Assembly: GCF_028751545.1 (NCBI RefSeq)
Contig: NZ_CP071867.1
Span: 1,771,306 to 1,835,305 of the forward strand
Origin: Gilliamella sp. B3022
GTDB lineage: Bacteria; Pseudomonadota; Gammaproteobacteria; Enterobacterales; Orbaceae
Reading direction: 5' to 3'
Length of the DNA: 64,000 nucleotides
Each line of letters starts with the position of its first letter. The first letter of the stretch is position 1. The position numbers were made by a program, and so were the translations under genes. This document shows positions 30,602 to 39,991 of the stretch, one piece after another. Under the pieces are notes generated by a model that did not search any database, had not been told where the DNA came from, and saw only the letters and a program-made list of their open reading frames with translations.

Positions 30602-31934
30602 AGATATACAGACAAAAAAACGACAATTGTTCCAGCAATGTCAACATCTATTATTGAATGTAACAACAAGCTTTTTCATCTCTCTGATTATCATGATATG
30701 TACGGTTAGTGCTAACGAAAATCAATTACATTTTAATTTATCTTCTAATCCTGAGTTTTACAATAATGAATTGATTTCATTGAATTTTTATCAAACAGAT
30801 ATTGCTATTATTTTGCAATCTTTAGCTGATTGTAAACAAATGAATCTTATTATGGGTGAAAATTTATCAATAAAACAGACGATTAAACTGCAAAACATAG
30901 ATTGGCAAAAAGCATTAAGTATTATTTTAGATTCGGCCAATTTACAAGCTACAATGGATGATAATATTTTATTTATTTCCAAAGCTGTCGATCCCGAAAT
31001 TTTAGAACAAAAACGGCAATCAGAATTAAAGCAACAAGAGCAAAAACAACCATTGGAATCTTTGTCTATCGTAATTAAACATGCTGATCTTACAACTTTA
31101 AATGAAACCATATTACAGAATGGGTTATTATCTGAACGGGGCAAAGTTATCATGGATAAACGAACCAATTCACTAATTATTATGGATTTGCCAAAGCAGT
31201 TTAAAGCAATTAACAACTTGATTAAGTCCATTGATAAACCAATGCCACAAGTACATATATCCGCTCATATTGTAACAATGAGTAATGAAGGTTTGAACGA
31301 ATTGGGTATTAAATGGGGCTATTTAGGACGATCATCGCAATTATTAGGTAAGTTTGATGTAGGGTTAGGTATTACTAACTCCACATCAACCATAGGTTTT
31401 AATTTAGCTAAAATTTCGGGTAGTTTGCTTAATTTAGAACTATCAGCATTAGAGTCTGAAAATCAAGTTGAAATTATCGCCAGTCCTAATTTATTAACAT
31501 CTAACCAGAATATGGCGTCAATAAAGCAAGGCACGGAAATTCCTTACGAAGTCTCAAATGGTAGTAATGGAGCAACATCGATTGAGTTTAAGCAAGCGGT
31601 TTTAGGATTAGAGGTGACGCCTAAAATACTATCTGAAAATCAAATGCTTTTAGATTTATTTATTACTCAAAACACCGCAGGTCGCGCAATTAAACGTAGC
31701 GAAGGAGGAGAAGCATTGGCTATTGACACCCAAGAAATTAAAACCCAAGTGATAGTCAATAATGGCGAGACTCTTGTTTTGGGTGGTATTTTTCAACAAA
31801 CTAGCGATAATATTAAACGAAATGTTCCAAGCGTGAGCGAGCTTCCGATTATAGGTCACTTGTTCAAATATAAAGGTAAAAAACAGCAGAAAAAAGAACT
31901 TGTTATTTTTATCACACCACAATTAGTTGAGTAA
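30591..31934 (+). CDS. hofQ: Type IV pilus/DNA-uptake secretin HofQ (PilQ/ComE-like)
   Basis: An outer-membrane secretin of 447 residues. A long basic leader precedes the signal hydrophobic core (about 25-41). N0/STN (about 60-120, LNFYQTDIAIILQSLADC), N1 (about 155-215, ending NNLIKSIDKP) and the secretin pore follow, with VEIIASPNLLTSNQ and ELPIIGHLFKYKGKKQQKKEL. HofQ homologues are the DNA-uptake pore in Haemophilus (ComE). There are no AMIN domains in this copy. aroK, which usually follows hofQ, is not present here. Its presence suggests competence potential only if pilB, pilC and pilD exist elsewhere. Confidence 0.92.
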   Translation: MNLKDIQTKKRQLFQQCQHLLLNVTTSFFISLIIMICTVSANENQLHFNLSSNPEFYNNELISLNFYQTDIAIILQSLADCKQMNLIMGENLSIKQTIKLQNIDWQKALSIILDSANLQATMDDNILFISKAVDPEILEQKRQSELKQQEQKQPLESLSIVIKHADLTTLNETILQNGLLSERGKVIMDKRTNSLIIMDLPKQFKAINNLIKSIDKPMPQVHISAHIVTMSNEGLNELGIKWGYLGRSSQLLGKFDVGLGITNSTSTIGFNLAKISGSLLNLELSALESENQVEIIASPNLLTSNQNMASIKQGTEIPYEVSNGSNGATSIEFKQAVLGLEVTPKILSENQMLLDLFITQNTAGRAIKRSEGGEALAIDTQEIKTQVIVNNGETLVLGGIFQQTSDNIKRNVPSVSELPIIGHLFKYKGKKQQKKELVIFITPQLVE

Positions 31935-32061
31935 ATGCTATCAGAGTTGTATCATACAGAGTTTATGATTATATGGTTTACTTTGAAACGGAATTTGTTG
32001 TTTCAATGTTTAGTTTTTTTAGTCATCATCATTACAAATTATTATAAAAGTAGAGAATATT

Positions 32062-32868
32062 ATGTTTCGTGTTGTAGCTTCCGATTTAGATGGCACTTTA
32101 TTAACTCCTGAGCATAGCTTATCACCTTATACTAAACAAGTTCTTCAAGCTTTGCGAAAAAAAAATATCCATTTTGTTTTTGCCACAGGGCGACATCATA
32201 TTGATGTAGCACAAATGCGAGAAAATATGGAAATTGATGCTTTTATGATTACTTCTAATGGTGCTAGAGTGCATGATAGCTCAGGCAATTTAATTTTTAG
32301 CCAAAGTCTTGAGCCAACTTTAGCATGTGAAGTCGCAAAAGAATGCATTAATGATCCATTAGTTTATACTCATGTTTACCGTGGTGATAATTGGCTGATT
32401 AATAAAGAAGATGCATACTCTTTAAGTTTTTATAGAGATACAGATTTCACTTATGAATATTTTAATCCTTCTGATTTTGAAACCGATGATATTGCTAAAA
32501 TTTACTTTACAACCAGTAGTGATTCATTACATCCACATTTAGCTGAACTAAAAAATAGGCTTGTTAAAAAGTATGGTAGTAAAATCAGCATTACTTTTTC
32601 GTCTTTAAATTGTCTTGAAATTATGGCTGAAAATGTATCAAAAGGCAGTGCTCTAAAAAAGGTAGTTGAAAAACTTGGTTTCGCTCTAAAAGATAGTATT
32701 GCTTTTGGTGATGGCATGAATGATTTTGAAATGTTAAAAATGGCAGGAAAAGGTTGTATTATGCAAAATGCTAGTTTAGATTTACGCCAAAAACTACCAC
32801 AATTAGAGGTAATTGGTTCAAATGTTGATGATGCCGTACCCCATTATTTAAGTAATTTATTACTATAA
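32062..32868 (+). CDS. yigL: HAD-superfamily pyridoxal phosphate phosphatase YigL
   Basis: A Cof-type HAD hydrolase of 268 residues (E. coli YigL has 266). HAD motif I is DLDGTLL (about 8-14), motif II lies in MITSNGARVHD, a Lys sits in NVSKGSALKK, and motif IV is FGDGMNDFEML. The end EVIGSNVDDAVPHYL is nearly identical to YigL, which separates it from other Cof proteins. YigL dephosphorylates pyridoxal 5'-phosphate and sugar phosphates in the cytoplasm. tusA follows 19 bp later in the same direction. Confidence 0.9.
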   Translation: MFRVVASDLDGTLLTPEHSLSPYTKQVLQALRKKNIHFVFATGRHHIDVAQMRENMEIDAFMITSNGARVHDSSGNLIFSQSLEPTLACEVAKECINDPLVYTHVYRGDNWLINKEDAYSLSFYRDTDFTYEYFNPSDFETDDIAKIYFTTSSDSLHPHLAELKNRLVKKYGSKISITFSSLNCLEIMAENVSKGSALKKVVEKLGFALKDSIAFGDGMNDFEMLKMAGKGCIMQNASLDLRQKLPQLEVIGSNVDDAVPHYLSNLLL

Positions 32869-32887
32869 ATTAATCTAATTATATTTT

Positions 32888-33124
32888 ATGACTCTAACTT
32901 TTGATAAAAAACTTGATACTCTGGGATTACGTTGCCCAGAGCCTATCATGCTGGTTCGAAAAGCTATTAGAGAGCTGGCTATAGGACAAGTACTCTATGT
33001 GATTGCTGATGATTTTTCCACTACTCGTGATATACCGAGTTTTTGCAGATATATGGATCATGAACTACTTGCATTACAACTAGAATCTAAACCTTATCAA
33101 TATTGGATAAAAAAATCCCATTGA
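32888..33124 (+). CDS. tusA: Sulfurtransferase TusA
   Basis: A protein of 78 residues with the SirA/TusA signature [17 protein letters not shown]. The persulfide-carrying cysteine is C16. TusA accepts sulfur from IscS and passes it to TusBCD for 2-thiouridine formation in tRNA. The segment [20 protein letters not shown] is also conserved. It sits close behind yigL and converges on ygfX. Confidence 0.94.
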   Translation: MTLTFDKKLDTLGLRCPEPIMLVRKAIRELAIGQVLYVIADDFSTTRDIPSFCRYMDHELLALQLESKPYQYWIKKSH

Positions 33125-33162
33125 TCTTTTTTTGATAAAAAGTTGCAGGCTAACGATATGAT

Positions 33163-33570
33163 TTAACAGGTCAACCTAATTTGATAAAGATAATAACGTA
33201 AAGTACGCCAGTCACTAGGGGAAAAATTATCTGACATTAAAAATAGTGTATGACGTTTATTGGTTCTGCGTGATTGCAAATTCAAAATAATAATGTAACG
33301 GAGTATTATGGGATTATGTCTTATATACCACCGTTGTTTAAACCAATAGATCTGATTGATATGATGAAATACTGCAAATTCTCCTTTGATTTTTTTGCAA
33401 CAACCAATGCTTCGCCACCATTCATTTATTAAAAACAATAGGATAATAAAAGTGTAGTTATTTAATAATGTATCAGAAAATTTTAATAGGCATTCAATAA
33501 CTAGAATTAAATAAATTATTGATACTATAATGATTTGTTGTAAGGATAGGGTTAATTTAGTTCTCCACAT
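33163..33570 (-). CDS. ygfX: YgfX-family inner-membrane protein (CptA-like), orphan
   Basis: A protein of 135 residues, the same length as E. coli YgfX. It begins MWRTKLTLS and has two membrane helices (about 13-30 and 37-55). A soluble C-terminal part matches the ygfX pattern, with WYIRHNPIILRYIIILNL and SDNFSPSDWRTLRYYL. The open frame extends 41 codons upstream, but the family alignment begins at the ATG at 33570. YgfX has been described both as a cell-division toxin (CptA) and as an SdhE-linked membrane protein. The usual partner sdhE (ygfY) is not next to it here. It diverges from mrcA. Confidence 0.8.
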   Translation of the reverse strand: MWRTKLTLSLQQIIIVSIIYLILVIECLLKFSDTLLNNYTFIILLFLINEWWRSIGCCKKIKGEFAVFHHINQIYWFKQRWYIRHNPIILRYIIILNLQSRRTNKRHTLFLMSDNFSPSDWRTLRYYLYQIRLTC

Positions 33571-33765
33571 GATAAAAACTCGGTTCAAATAAAACACAAT
33601 TAATAAATGATGGGAGTAAAAATTGCTTAAAATTAAGCTAAATATGGGAGATAATACGCATAATTGCAGTAATTTTTTATGAGTGATTAACATATTTTCT
33701 TTATAACAAGGATATTAAATTCATCATATCAATGTTAATAAAAACTAAGTGTAAAATTATTTACA

Positions 33766-33793
33766 GGGGTAACAAAAATGCCTTAGTTACCCT
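33766..33793 (+). promoter_or_regulatory. Stem-loop in the mrcA leader
   Basis: GGGTAAC (33767-33773) pairs with GTTACCC (33786-33792). A weak T-rich run follows, and the hairpin ends 37 bp before the mrcA GTG. It could be a leader structure or a terminator of an upstream transcript. Confidence 0.35.
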
Positions 33794-33829
33794 TACATTT
33801 TCCTTTGAAAATTTAGCTAGGAATAATTT

Positions 33830-36370
33830 GTGATAATAATTAAAGCGTTAAAATTTTTTCTTAAGTTTTTTATCGGCTGTTTTCTATGTGCTTTAGCCAT
33901 AGCAATTGCTGGTTATACTTATTATTCAAAAGACTTGCCTGATGTTACAACCTTAAAAGATGTAAGGTTGCAAACACCCCTGCAAATTTTGAGCAAAGAT
34001 GGAGAACTTATTGCTATCTTTGGTGAGCGTCGACGAACACCATTAAAATACAATGAAATCCCACCAGTTGTTGTTAATGCCGTGATTGCAACCGAAGATG
34101 CGAGATTTCATGAGCATTTTGGTATCGATCCGATTGGTATTGTTCGAGCAATGTACATAGGCTTGAAACAAAAAGGGTTTTCGCAAGGGGGTAGCACTAT
34201 AACCCAGCAAGTTGCAAAAAACTTTTTCTTAACACCAGAAAAAAGTATTGCACGAAAAGCTAGAGAAATTATTTTGGCTATTCGTATGGAAAAAGAGCTT
34301 ACCAAAGAAGAAATCATGACACTTTATTTAAATATGATCAACTTTGGTTCTAGAGCATATGGTGTTGCCGCCGCATCTTATACTTTTTTTGGTAAAACTC
34401 CAGATCAGTTAACCATCGATGAAGCGGCATTGTTAGCTGGTTTGCCAAATGCGCCTTCAGCTTATAATCCTATTTCACATCCTGATCGAGCACTGACCAG
34501 ACGTAACTGGGTTTTAGGTCGTATGTTAGATCAATCGTATATTACTCAAGCACAATACAATGAGGCAATTAGTAAACCAATTAATGTAAGTTATCATTCA
34601 CCACAGATCGAATTTTCAGCTCCATATATTGCAGAAATGGCAAGGCAGTTTATGTATGATAAATTTGGTGAAAATGCTTATACTGATGGCTATAAAGTCT
34701 ATACAACTATATCTAAAACTGACCAGATAGCAGCAGAGCAAGCCGTACAAAAAAATATTATTGATTATGATATAAGACATGGTTATCGTGGTCCTGAAAA
34801 AACATTATGGAAAAATAACGAAAAGGCGTGGAATGATGAACAAATTCAAATAACGCTAAAAAAATATACTTGCTATAGTGGTATGTGTCCTGGTGTTGTT
34901 ATTCAATCTTCTGATTCAGAAGCAAATGTAGTTTTAACCGATAAATCTAAAATCGTTATATCATTCCAAGATATGAAATGGGCTCGTCCATTTATTAGTG
35001 ATACTCAACAAGGCGCTTTTCCGAAAAAAGTATCTGATACATTAAAATCAGGGCAACTCATATGGGTTAAGAAAACAAATGATAAATGGGCGTTAGCACA
35101 AATTCCAGCAGTCAACGCTGCGTTAGTTTCACTGGATTCAGACAATGGGGCTATCAAAGCGATTGTTGGCGGTTATGATTTTTATTTAAGTAAATTTAAT
35201 CGTGCTACTCAAGCTCTTCGTCAATTAGGATCAAATATTAAACCTTTTATCTATACATCTACATTGGAAAAAGGTTTAACTATGGCGACACTACTCAATG
35301 ATGCACCCATTGTTCGTTCGACAGGAAGTGCGACTTGGAGGCCTAAAAATTCTCCACCAAATTATGCTGGACCATTACGTTTAAGAATTGGTTTAGGGAT
35401 GTCTAAAAATGTAATGATGGTTAGAGCGCTACGAGCTGTAGGTATTAAATATGTAGCAAATTATTTAGAAAGATTTGGATTTCCAAAAGAAAATATCTCT
35501 CTTAATGAATCATTAGCTTTAGGTTCTGCATCATTTACACCCTTGCAAGTAGCTAGAGCTTACTCAGTGATTGTCAACGGTGGATATTTAATTTCACCTT
35601 ATTTAATTGAAAAAATTGAGGAAAATAATGGTAGTGGTGTTATTTATCAACATCAACCTTTGATTGCATGTAAAAATTGTACTGATGGGGTTATTAATAC
35701 AGGGTCAACGCCAATATCACTAAATAATGTTGAGAATGAAATAAACGAATCAGATAATGAAGAACCTGAACAAGCTAATCTTAAATCAGATGATACTATG
35801 GTATTACCAAATATCAATTCAGATAATAAAACTATAGATGTTACATCACAATATGCACCACATACGATCAATAGTGGCTTAGCTTTTATTATGAAAGATG
35901 GACTAAGATCAATTGTATTTGGAGGGGCTGATTGGCAAGGTACAGCCTGGCGAGTAAAAGTATTAGGTCGAAAAGATGTGGGAGGTAAAACAGGTACCAC
36001 AAATGCATCTAAGGATGTTTGGTTTTCTGGCTTTGGTGGCAATATTGTAACAACTGTATGGATGGGATTTGATGATCATCGGCGCAATTTAGGCCGAACT
36101 ATTCGAGCGGAAGCTGGGTCAGTGACAGCAAATCCAGTTTGGATTGATTATATGAAAGTTGCCTTGCAAAATGTACCTATAAAAGAAGATACAAAACCGG
36201 ACAATGTTATATCTGTAACCATTGATCAAAAGACAGGATTATTACCTCAATCAGGCTCTAAAACATTGTCTGAATATTTTATTAAAGGTACTGAACCAAC
36301 ATCTTATACAACTCAAGAAGTAGAGACTAGTGTGACCGATTCTCAAGGTAACACTCAGGAACTATTCTAG
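33830..36370 (+). CDS. mrcA: Penicillin-binding protein 1A
   Basis: A bifunctional peptidoglycan synthase of 846 residues. It has a short cytoplasmic N-terminus and one membrane helix (about 12-32). The glycosyltransferase family 51 domain carries the catalytic Glu89 in ATEDARFHEHFGID and QGGSTITQQ. An OB-like insert follows, then a transpeptidase domain with Ser468 in SNIKP, the SKN motif and K720-T-G. An acidic, low-complexity stretch (about 635-665) interrupts the transpeptidase. The start is GTG with AGGA 7 bp before it. rsmD and yhhL follow closely. In E. coli mrcA is next to hofM; here the hof operon is 2 kb upstream. Confidence 0.95.
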   Translation: MIIIKALKFFLKFFIGCFLCALAIAIAGYTYYSKDLPDVTTLKDVRLQTPLQILSKDGELIAIFGERRRTPLKYNEIPPVVVNAVIATEDARFHEHFGIDPIGIVRAMYIGLKQKGFSQGGSTITQQVAKNFFLTPEKSIARKAREIILAIRMEKELTKEEIMTLYLNMINFGSRAYGVAAASYTFFGKTPDQLTIDEAALLAGLPNAPSAYNPISHPDRALTRRNWVLGRMLDQSYITQAQYNEAISKPINVSYHSPQIEFSAPYIAEMARQFMYDKFGENAYTDGYKVYTTISKTDQIAAEQAVQKNIIDYDIRHGYRGPEKTLWKNNEKAWNDEQIQITLKKYTCYSGMCPGVVIQSSDSEANVVLTDKSKIVISFQDMKWARPFISDTQQGAFPKKVSDTLKSGQLIWVKKTNDKWALAQIPAVNAALVSLDSDNGAIKAIVGGYDFYLSKFNRATQALRQLGSNIKPFIYTSTLEKGLTMATLLNDAPIVRSTGSATWRPKNSPPNYAGPLRLRIGLGMSKNVMMVRALRAVGIKYVANYLERFGFPKENISLNESLALGSASFTPLQVARAYSVIVNGGYLISPYLIEKIEENNGSGVIYQHQPLIACKNCTDGVINTGSTPISLNNVENEINESDNEEPEQANLKSDDTMVLPNINSDNKTIDVTSQYAPHTINSGLAFIMKDGLRSIVFGGADWQGTAWRVKVLGRKDVGGKTGTTNASKDVWFSGFGGNIVTTVWMGFDDHRRNLGRTIRAEAGSVTANPVWIDYMKVALQNVPIKEDTKPDNVISVTIDQKTGLLPQSGSKTLSEYFIKGTEPTSYTTQEVETSVTDSQGNTQELF

Positions 36371-36383
36371 TAAGGAATTTAGT

Positions 36384-36947
36384 ATGAATGGTTCTATAAG
36401 AATTATTGGTGGAAAATGGCGTGGGCGTAAATTGTCCGTGCTCGATAAACAAGGTCTACGACCTACGACTGATAGAGTTAAAGAAACTTTATATAATTGG
36501 TTAATGCCAGTTATATATGATAGTGATTGTTTAGATTGTTTTTCAGGTAGTGGCTCTTTAGGCTTTGAAGCAGCATCAAGAGGTGCAAAAAATGTAATTT
36601 TACTTGAAAAAGATAAACAAGTTGCACAGTTACTTAAGAAAAATAAACAGCTTATTGCTTGTGATGCAATTGATATTTATCACACTAATACGCTAACATG
36701 GCTTGATCAACCCGCTAAAAAGCAGTTTGATATTGTGTTTATTGATCCCCCTTTTTATCAATCACTGGTTGCCCAAACGATTATTCAGCTAGAAGATCAT
36801 GATTGGTTGAAATCATCTGCATATATTTATATTGAAACAGAAAAAGATCTCGAACTAATGAGTAATATTCCTACTAGTTGGCAATTACATCGAGAAAAAA
36901 TTGTTGGGCAAGTTCGCAGTTATCTTTTTATAAGAGAAGACAATTAA
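36384..36947 (+). CDS. rsmD: 16S rRNA (guanine-966-N2)-methyltransferase
   Basis: A Rossmann-fold methyltransferase of 187 residues. It has the N-terminal RIIGGKWRGRKL and RPTTDRVKETLYNWL, the SAM site LDCFSGSGSLGFEAASRGA, and the catalytic motif FIDPPF. It methylates 16S rRNA during 30S assembly. AAGGAA precedes the ATG. Its stop overlaps the yhhL start by one base (TAATG), the conserved rsmD-yhhL pair. Confidence 0.95.
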   Translation: MNGSIRIIGGKWRGRKLSVLDKQGLRPTTDRVKETLYNWLMPVIYDSDCLDCFSGSGSLGFEAASRGAKNVILLEKDKQVAQLLKKNKQLIACDAIDIYHTNTLTWLDQPAKKQFDIVFIDPPFYQSLVAQTIIQLEDHDWLKSSAYIYIETEKDLELMSNIPTSWQLHREKIVGQVRSYLFIREDN

Positions 36948-37204
36948 TGTTTATATTTATTGGTAAATTTTTATACACCATAATGTGGTTATTTTTATTA
37001 TTTAATTTGATTCATCCTTTCCCAAGACCAGCTAATATTGTCGCATATGTTGGTTTAGCTGCTTTTACCATAACTCATGGTTTACAGGCCTACATGCTAC
37101 AATCAACAATGACTAATAAAGAGAAACAAGAGGATAAATTTAAAGCACTTCGTCTTTTTATTTTTGGAGTATTTGAATCACTTAGCTGGAAAACTAAAAA
37201 ATAA
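36947..37204 (+). CDS. yhhL: YhhL-like DUF1145 inner-membrane protein
   Basis: A membrane protein of 85 residues with two or three hydrophobic segments and the HPFPRPANI motif that is typical of DUF1145. The open frame runs 23 codons further back inside rsmD. The TAATG overlap and the family length (E. coli 89) place the start at 36947. Function is unknown, but the gene follows rsmD in enterobacteria too. Confidence 0.85.
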   Translation: MFIFIGKFLYTIMWLFLLFNLIHPFPRPANIVAYVGLAAFTITHGLQAYMLQSTMTNKEKQEDKFKALRLFIFGVFESLSWKTKK

Positions 37205-37216
37205 CGTCAAAAGTGG

Positions 37217-37244
37217 TTGCCAGATACAAAAAATTTTGTATAAT
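37217..37244 (+). promoter_or_regulatory. Sigma-70 promoter of tRNA-Gly
   Basis: TTGCCA (37217-37222) and TATAAT (37239-37244) are separated by 16 bp and end 30 bp before the tRNA. Confidence 0.8.
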
Positions 37245-37274
37245 GCTTCCACTTCTTTCGAAGTATTCCAGTAA

Positions 37275-37350
37275 GCGGGAATAGCTCAGTTGGTAGAGCG
37301 CAACCTTGCCAAGGTTGAGGTCGCGAGTTCGAACCTCGTTTCCCGCTCCA
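37275..37350 (+). tRNA. tRNA-Gly (GCC)
   Basis: A 76-nt cloverleaf starting GCGGGAATAGCTCAG, with anticodon loop TTGCCAA (GCC), T-loop TTCGAAC and an encoded CCA. It marks the left edge of the accessory region. Confidence 0.98.
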
Positions 37351-38636
37351 AATGTTTATTTATAGACTTTTAGCAACGCCTACGAATCCAGATAATTGGT
37401 GTGTTGTATCTCTCATTTTTTTGCAAAAACACTGAAATATATCTGGATGTAAAATAAATAATTCCTATTTTTAAGTGCATCGTTTTTTAAATTAAGTATG
37501 AAGGTGTGTATTATCTAATTTAGTCTTTTCTAATGTTATTTTTATAGGTTAACTTATTGATATTTTTTATTAAAGAAGTTGATAAAAGTTAACTATGGTA
37601 GTCATTTTCCAAACATTAATTAATGATACAAATTTGTTTATTATATTTAATAATAACTTGTCTTTTGGAACGATATCTTACTGAACTCATTAACTCTCTT
37701 TATTTACGATGATTTAATCATAATGAAACACTGATTATGTTTCTTTTAATCAACGTGTTTCATGTAACGCAAAGTTGTAACCTCATTTTAGTATGTACTA
37801 ATAATAAAATTGACACTATTAGACTTTAATACAGAATGTTTAGAAGGACATAGTATGTTTTGAAAAATTGATAATGAATGAAAAAGTCTATAATGTTTAT
37901 CTGTTTAAACTTTCATATAGTATCATTCTTCTATACTTTTCAAGCTGGACGAAAACGGGCTTTATGAAATGAACTCAAATAAATTAAAACTTCAAACATT
38001 ATTGATTTTAATGAAGATAGTATAGACTTGTCTTTCATTTATTTTGCATCGACCTATATATTACTGGATAAGTTTATTTTATTGATAAAATAGCATGTCA
38101 GTAAATGGTTTTGTGCCATAAAATAACGATATGAGAATTAGTAATAAAATTATTTTTTACTTGAGTCTATGGAAATCCTAAACACTTCATTAAAAAACAT
38201 GAAGCGTTAATCTAAAAAGTGGATCAACATAGTAGATAATAAAGGATAATTATTTATTTTCAAATGGTTACTTATTTAGATTTGGAATGTATTTCCTACT
38301 CTAACTATCCACCTAAGAATATTAAATTGCGAATAAACGTTTTTTAGATAACAAAAATCTTGTTAAACTTCTTTTCATCAGAATTTGATAAACTGATCTT
38401 GATATATCACATATATATGTCATATCAGTTGTATTGAAATTTAAAATTTTTATTCCATAAAAATTATCTTTGATTTTGTTGTTTTTTATATCTTTGTATC
38501 CTTAAATTTTTTTATCATTTCTATTATTTTAAATTCATTATTACTAAGTACTTTACGGTAATTAGCATAATATTTGCAAAACCTAAAAAGCGAAAGAAAA
38601 AATAAACGGTAAGTTAATAAATGGAGCATTGTTATT
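37351..38636. other. Long non-coding stretch between tRNA-Gly and the flp genes
   Basis: About 1.3 kb without a supported gene, very AT-rich and dense in stops. One imperfect stem-loop, AACACTTCAT with ATGAAGCGTT, lies at 38181-38208. A -10-like CATAAT at 38566-38571 lies 66 bp before the first Flp pilin. No integrase remnant or repeat of the tRNA end was recognised. Confidence 0.55.
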
Positions 38637-38846
38637 ATGAACATCTCAGCAATACTTACACGACTAAAATTGAGTGGAATTAAATTTATAAAAAATGAAC
38701 ATGGAGTGCATACGATCGAATACATAATTATAATATCAGTACTTACAATGATAGTTACAGTTCTTTTTTTTGATGATGGTCCAGCTAAAAATGCCTTAAC
38801 TGAATTATTTAATAAACTAAAAGATAAATTAAGTATTGTCATCTAA
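38637..38846 (+). CDS. Flp-type prepilin, divergent copy
   Basis: A 69-residue Tad prepilin. The leader is basic and cleavage is expected after G23, before VHTIEY, which keeps Glu at +5 and Tyr at +6. A hydrophobic helix and a short soluble tail follow, giving a mature protein of about 46 residues. It differs clearly from the four downstream pilins (first residues, VHT in place of VTA, tail sequence). GGAG lies about 10 bp before the ATG. It may be a minor pilin, an older duplicate, or a pilin with separate control. Confidence 0.75.
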   Translation: MNISAILTRLKLSGIKFIKNEHGVHTIEYIIIISVLTMIVTVLFFDDGPAKNALTELFNKLKDKLSIVI

Positions 38847-39201
38847 GTTTGTATACTTATTTGTATAACTTTTCTTAACGTTAAAGTAGATAGAAATAAC
38901 GATTAGAAAAGATAAGTTTAATTTATTGATATGACTATCTTAATTTATCATTTTTATTTTCCTCTTTAAAATTATTCATTATTCATTATTCAATAAATTG
39001 TAAGTATCTTTTATACTTTTAACTATATGAAAATTTTAACTGTATTTTTGTTAACATCTTTATTTCATTAAAGATGTCTGCTTGTTACTCTGGCAAACTA
39101 AAAAATTAGTTTCAATTCATTTTTAACTAATTCATAAATATTTATTACTCATATCTGTTGTAATTTTTTTATTAGCACTGGTAAAGTTATATTAAAGCGC
39201 A

Positions 39202-39207
39202 TATAAT
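39202..39207 (+). promoter_or_regulatory. -10 element of flp copy 1 inside a GCAT-ATA-ATGC palindrome
   Basis: TATAAT lies within GCATATAATGC, 69 bp before the ATG. The same palindromic -10 recurs 71 bp before copies 2-4 (39916, 40628, 41350) and before the pseudogene (42140). Confidence 0.65.
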
Positions 39208-39275
39208 GCAAAAGACTTTACAAATAAAGTAAATAAATATTAAAAAAAATGTAAATATTTAAGGAGAAAGTTATT

Positions 39276-39497
39276 ATGATGTACTTATCAGCAGTTCGAG
39301 CACAAGTAAGAAATTTTGCAAATAAATTCATCAAAAATGAACGTGGTGTAACCGCTATTGAATATGCAGCGGTTGCTGCAGGGGTTTCGGCGGTGGCTTT
39401 GACTATATTTAATCGAGATGATGGTGCTGTTCACAATATGTTAGAAAATATATTTTTTGAGTTGAAATCTAAATTGGTAAATATAATTGTTCAATAA
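39276..39497 (+). CDS. flp: Flp-type major prepilin, copy 1
   Basis: A 73-residue prepilin with leader MMYLSAVRAQVRNFANKF, cleavage after G24 and mature start VTAIEYAAV, with Glu and Tyr at +5 and +6. Flp pilins are processed by TadV and polymerised by TadA/B/C into the Tad pilus. The leader is nearly identical to copies 2-4, but the mature part differs at many positions (FNRDDGAVHNM, tail ending NIIVQ). AAGGAG lies 9 bp before the ATG and a terminator follows. Confidence 0.92.
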   Translation: MMYLSAVRAQVRNFANKFIKNERGVTAIEYAAVAAGVSAVALTIFNRDDGAVHNMLENIFFELKSKLVNIIVQ

Positions 39498-39520
39498 GCA
39501 ATAATTATTATATTAATTTA

Positions 39521-39550
39521 ACCACCCTTTATAAATGGGTGGTTTATTAT
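39521..39550 (+). terminator. Terminator of flp copy 1
   Basis: ACCACCC pairs with GGGTGGT around a 9-base loop and TTATTATTTT follows. Confidence 0.8.
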
Positions 39551-39991
39551 TTTAAGGTAATTTATGCTTTCTTTAAGATGAAGGATAAAACTAAGTATTA
39601 CGTATAATATATTGAATTTTTGGTTTTTTAAAATTGATTTGTCAGCCATTTTATAGCTTATATCTTTGCTGCTCCTTTTTCCCTCTTATGTAATTTAAAC
39701 AATCGAATGATGTTTTAGCGAAATAGTTTATTGAGAAAATTATTTTTACTTTAATAATTAAAGAAGACTTCAAATGTCTATTTAAGACGATACCTGTTTA
39801 CCTTATGATTTTAAGGCGCTTTTTGTTTGTTGAATTCATGATATTGTTCATTAAATTGATAAAAAAAATTAAAATAAAATTGCATTTCTTGCTGGCAATT
39901 TAATATGAATTCGCATATAATGTGAAAACTTTCAGTTAAGAAAGTGAAAAAATAATTTTAAAAAATGTAAATATTTAAGGAGAAAGTTATT

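Noticed and set aside
37275-37400. Integration site of a mobile element at tRNA-Gly
   Set aside because: No integrase, no duplicated tRNA 3' end and no mobile genes were seen in the window.
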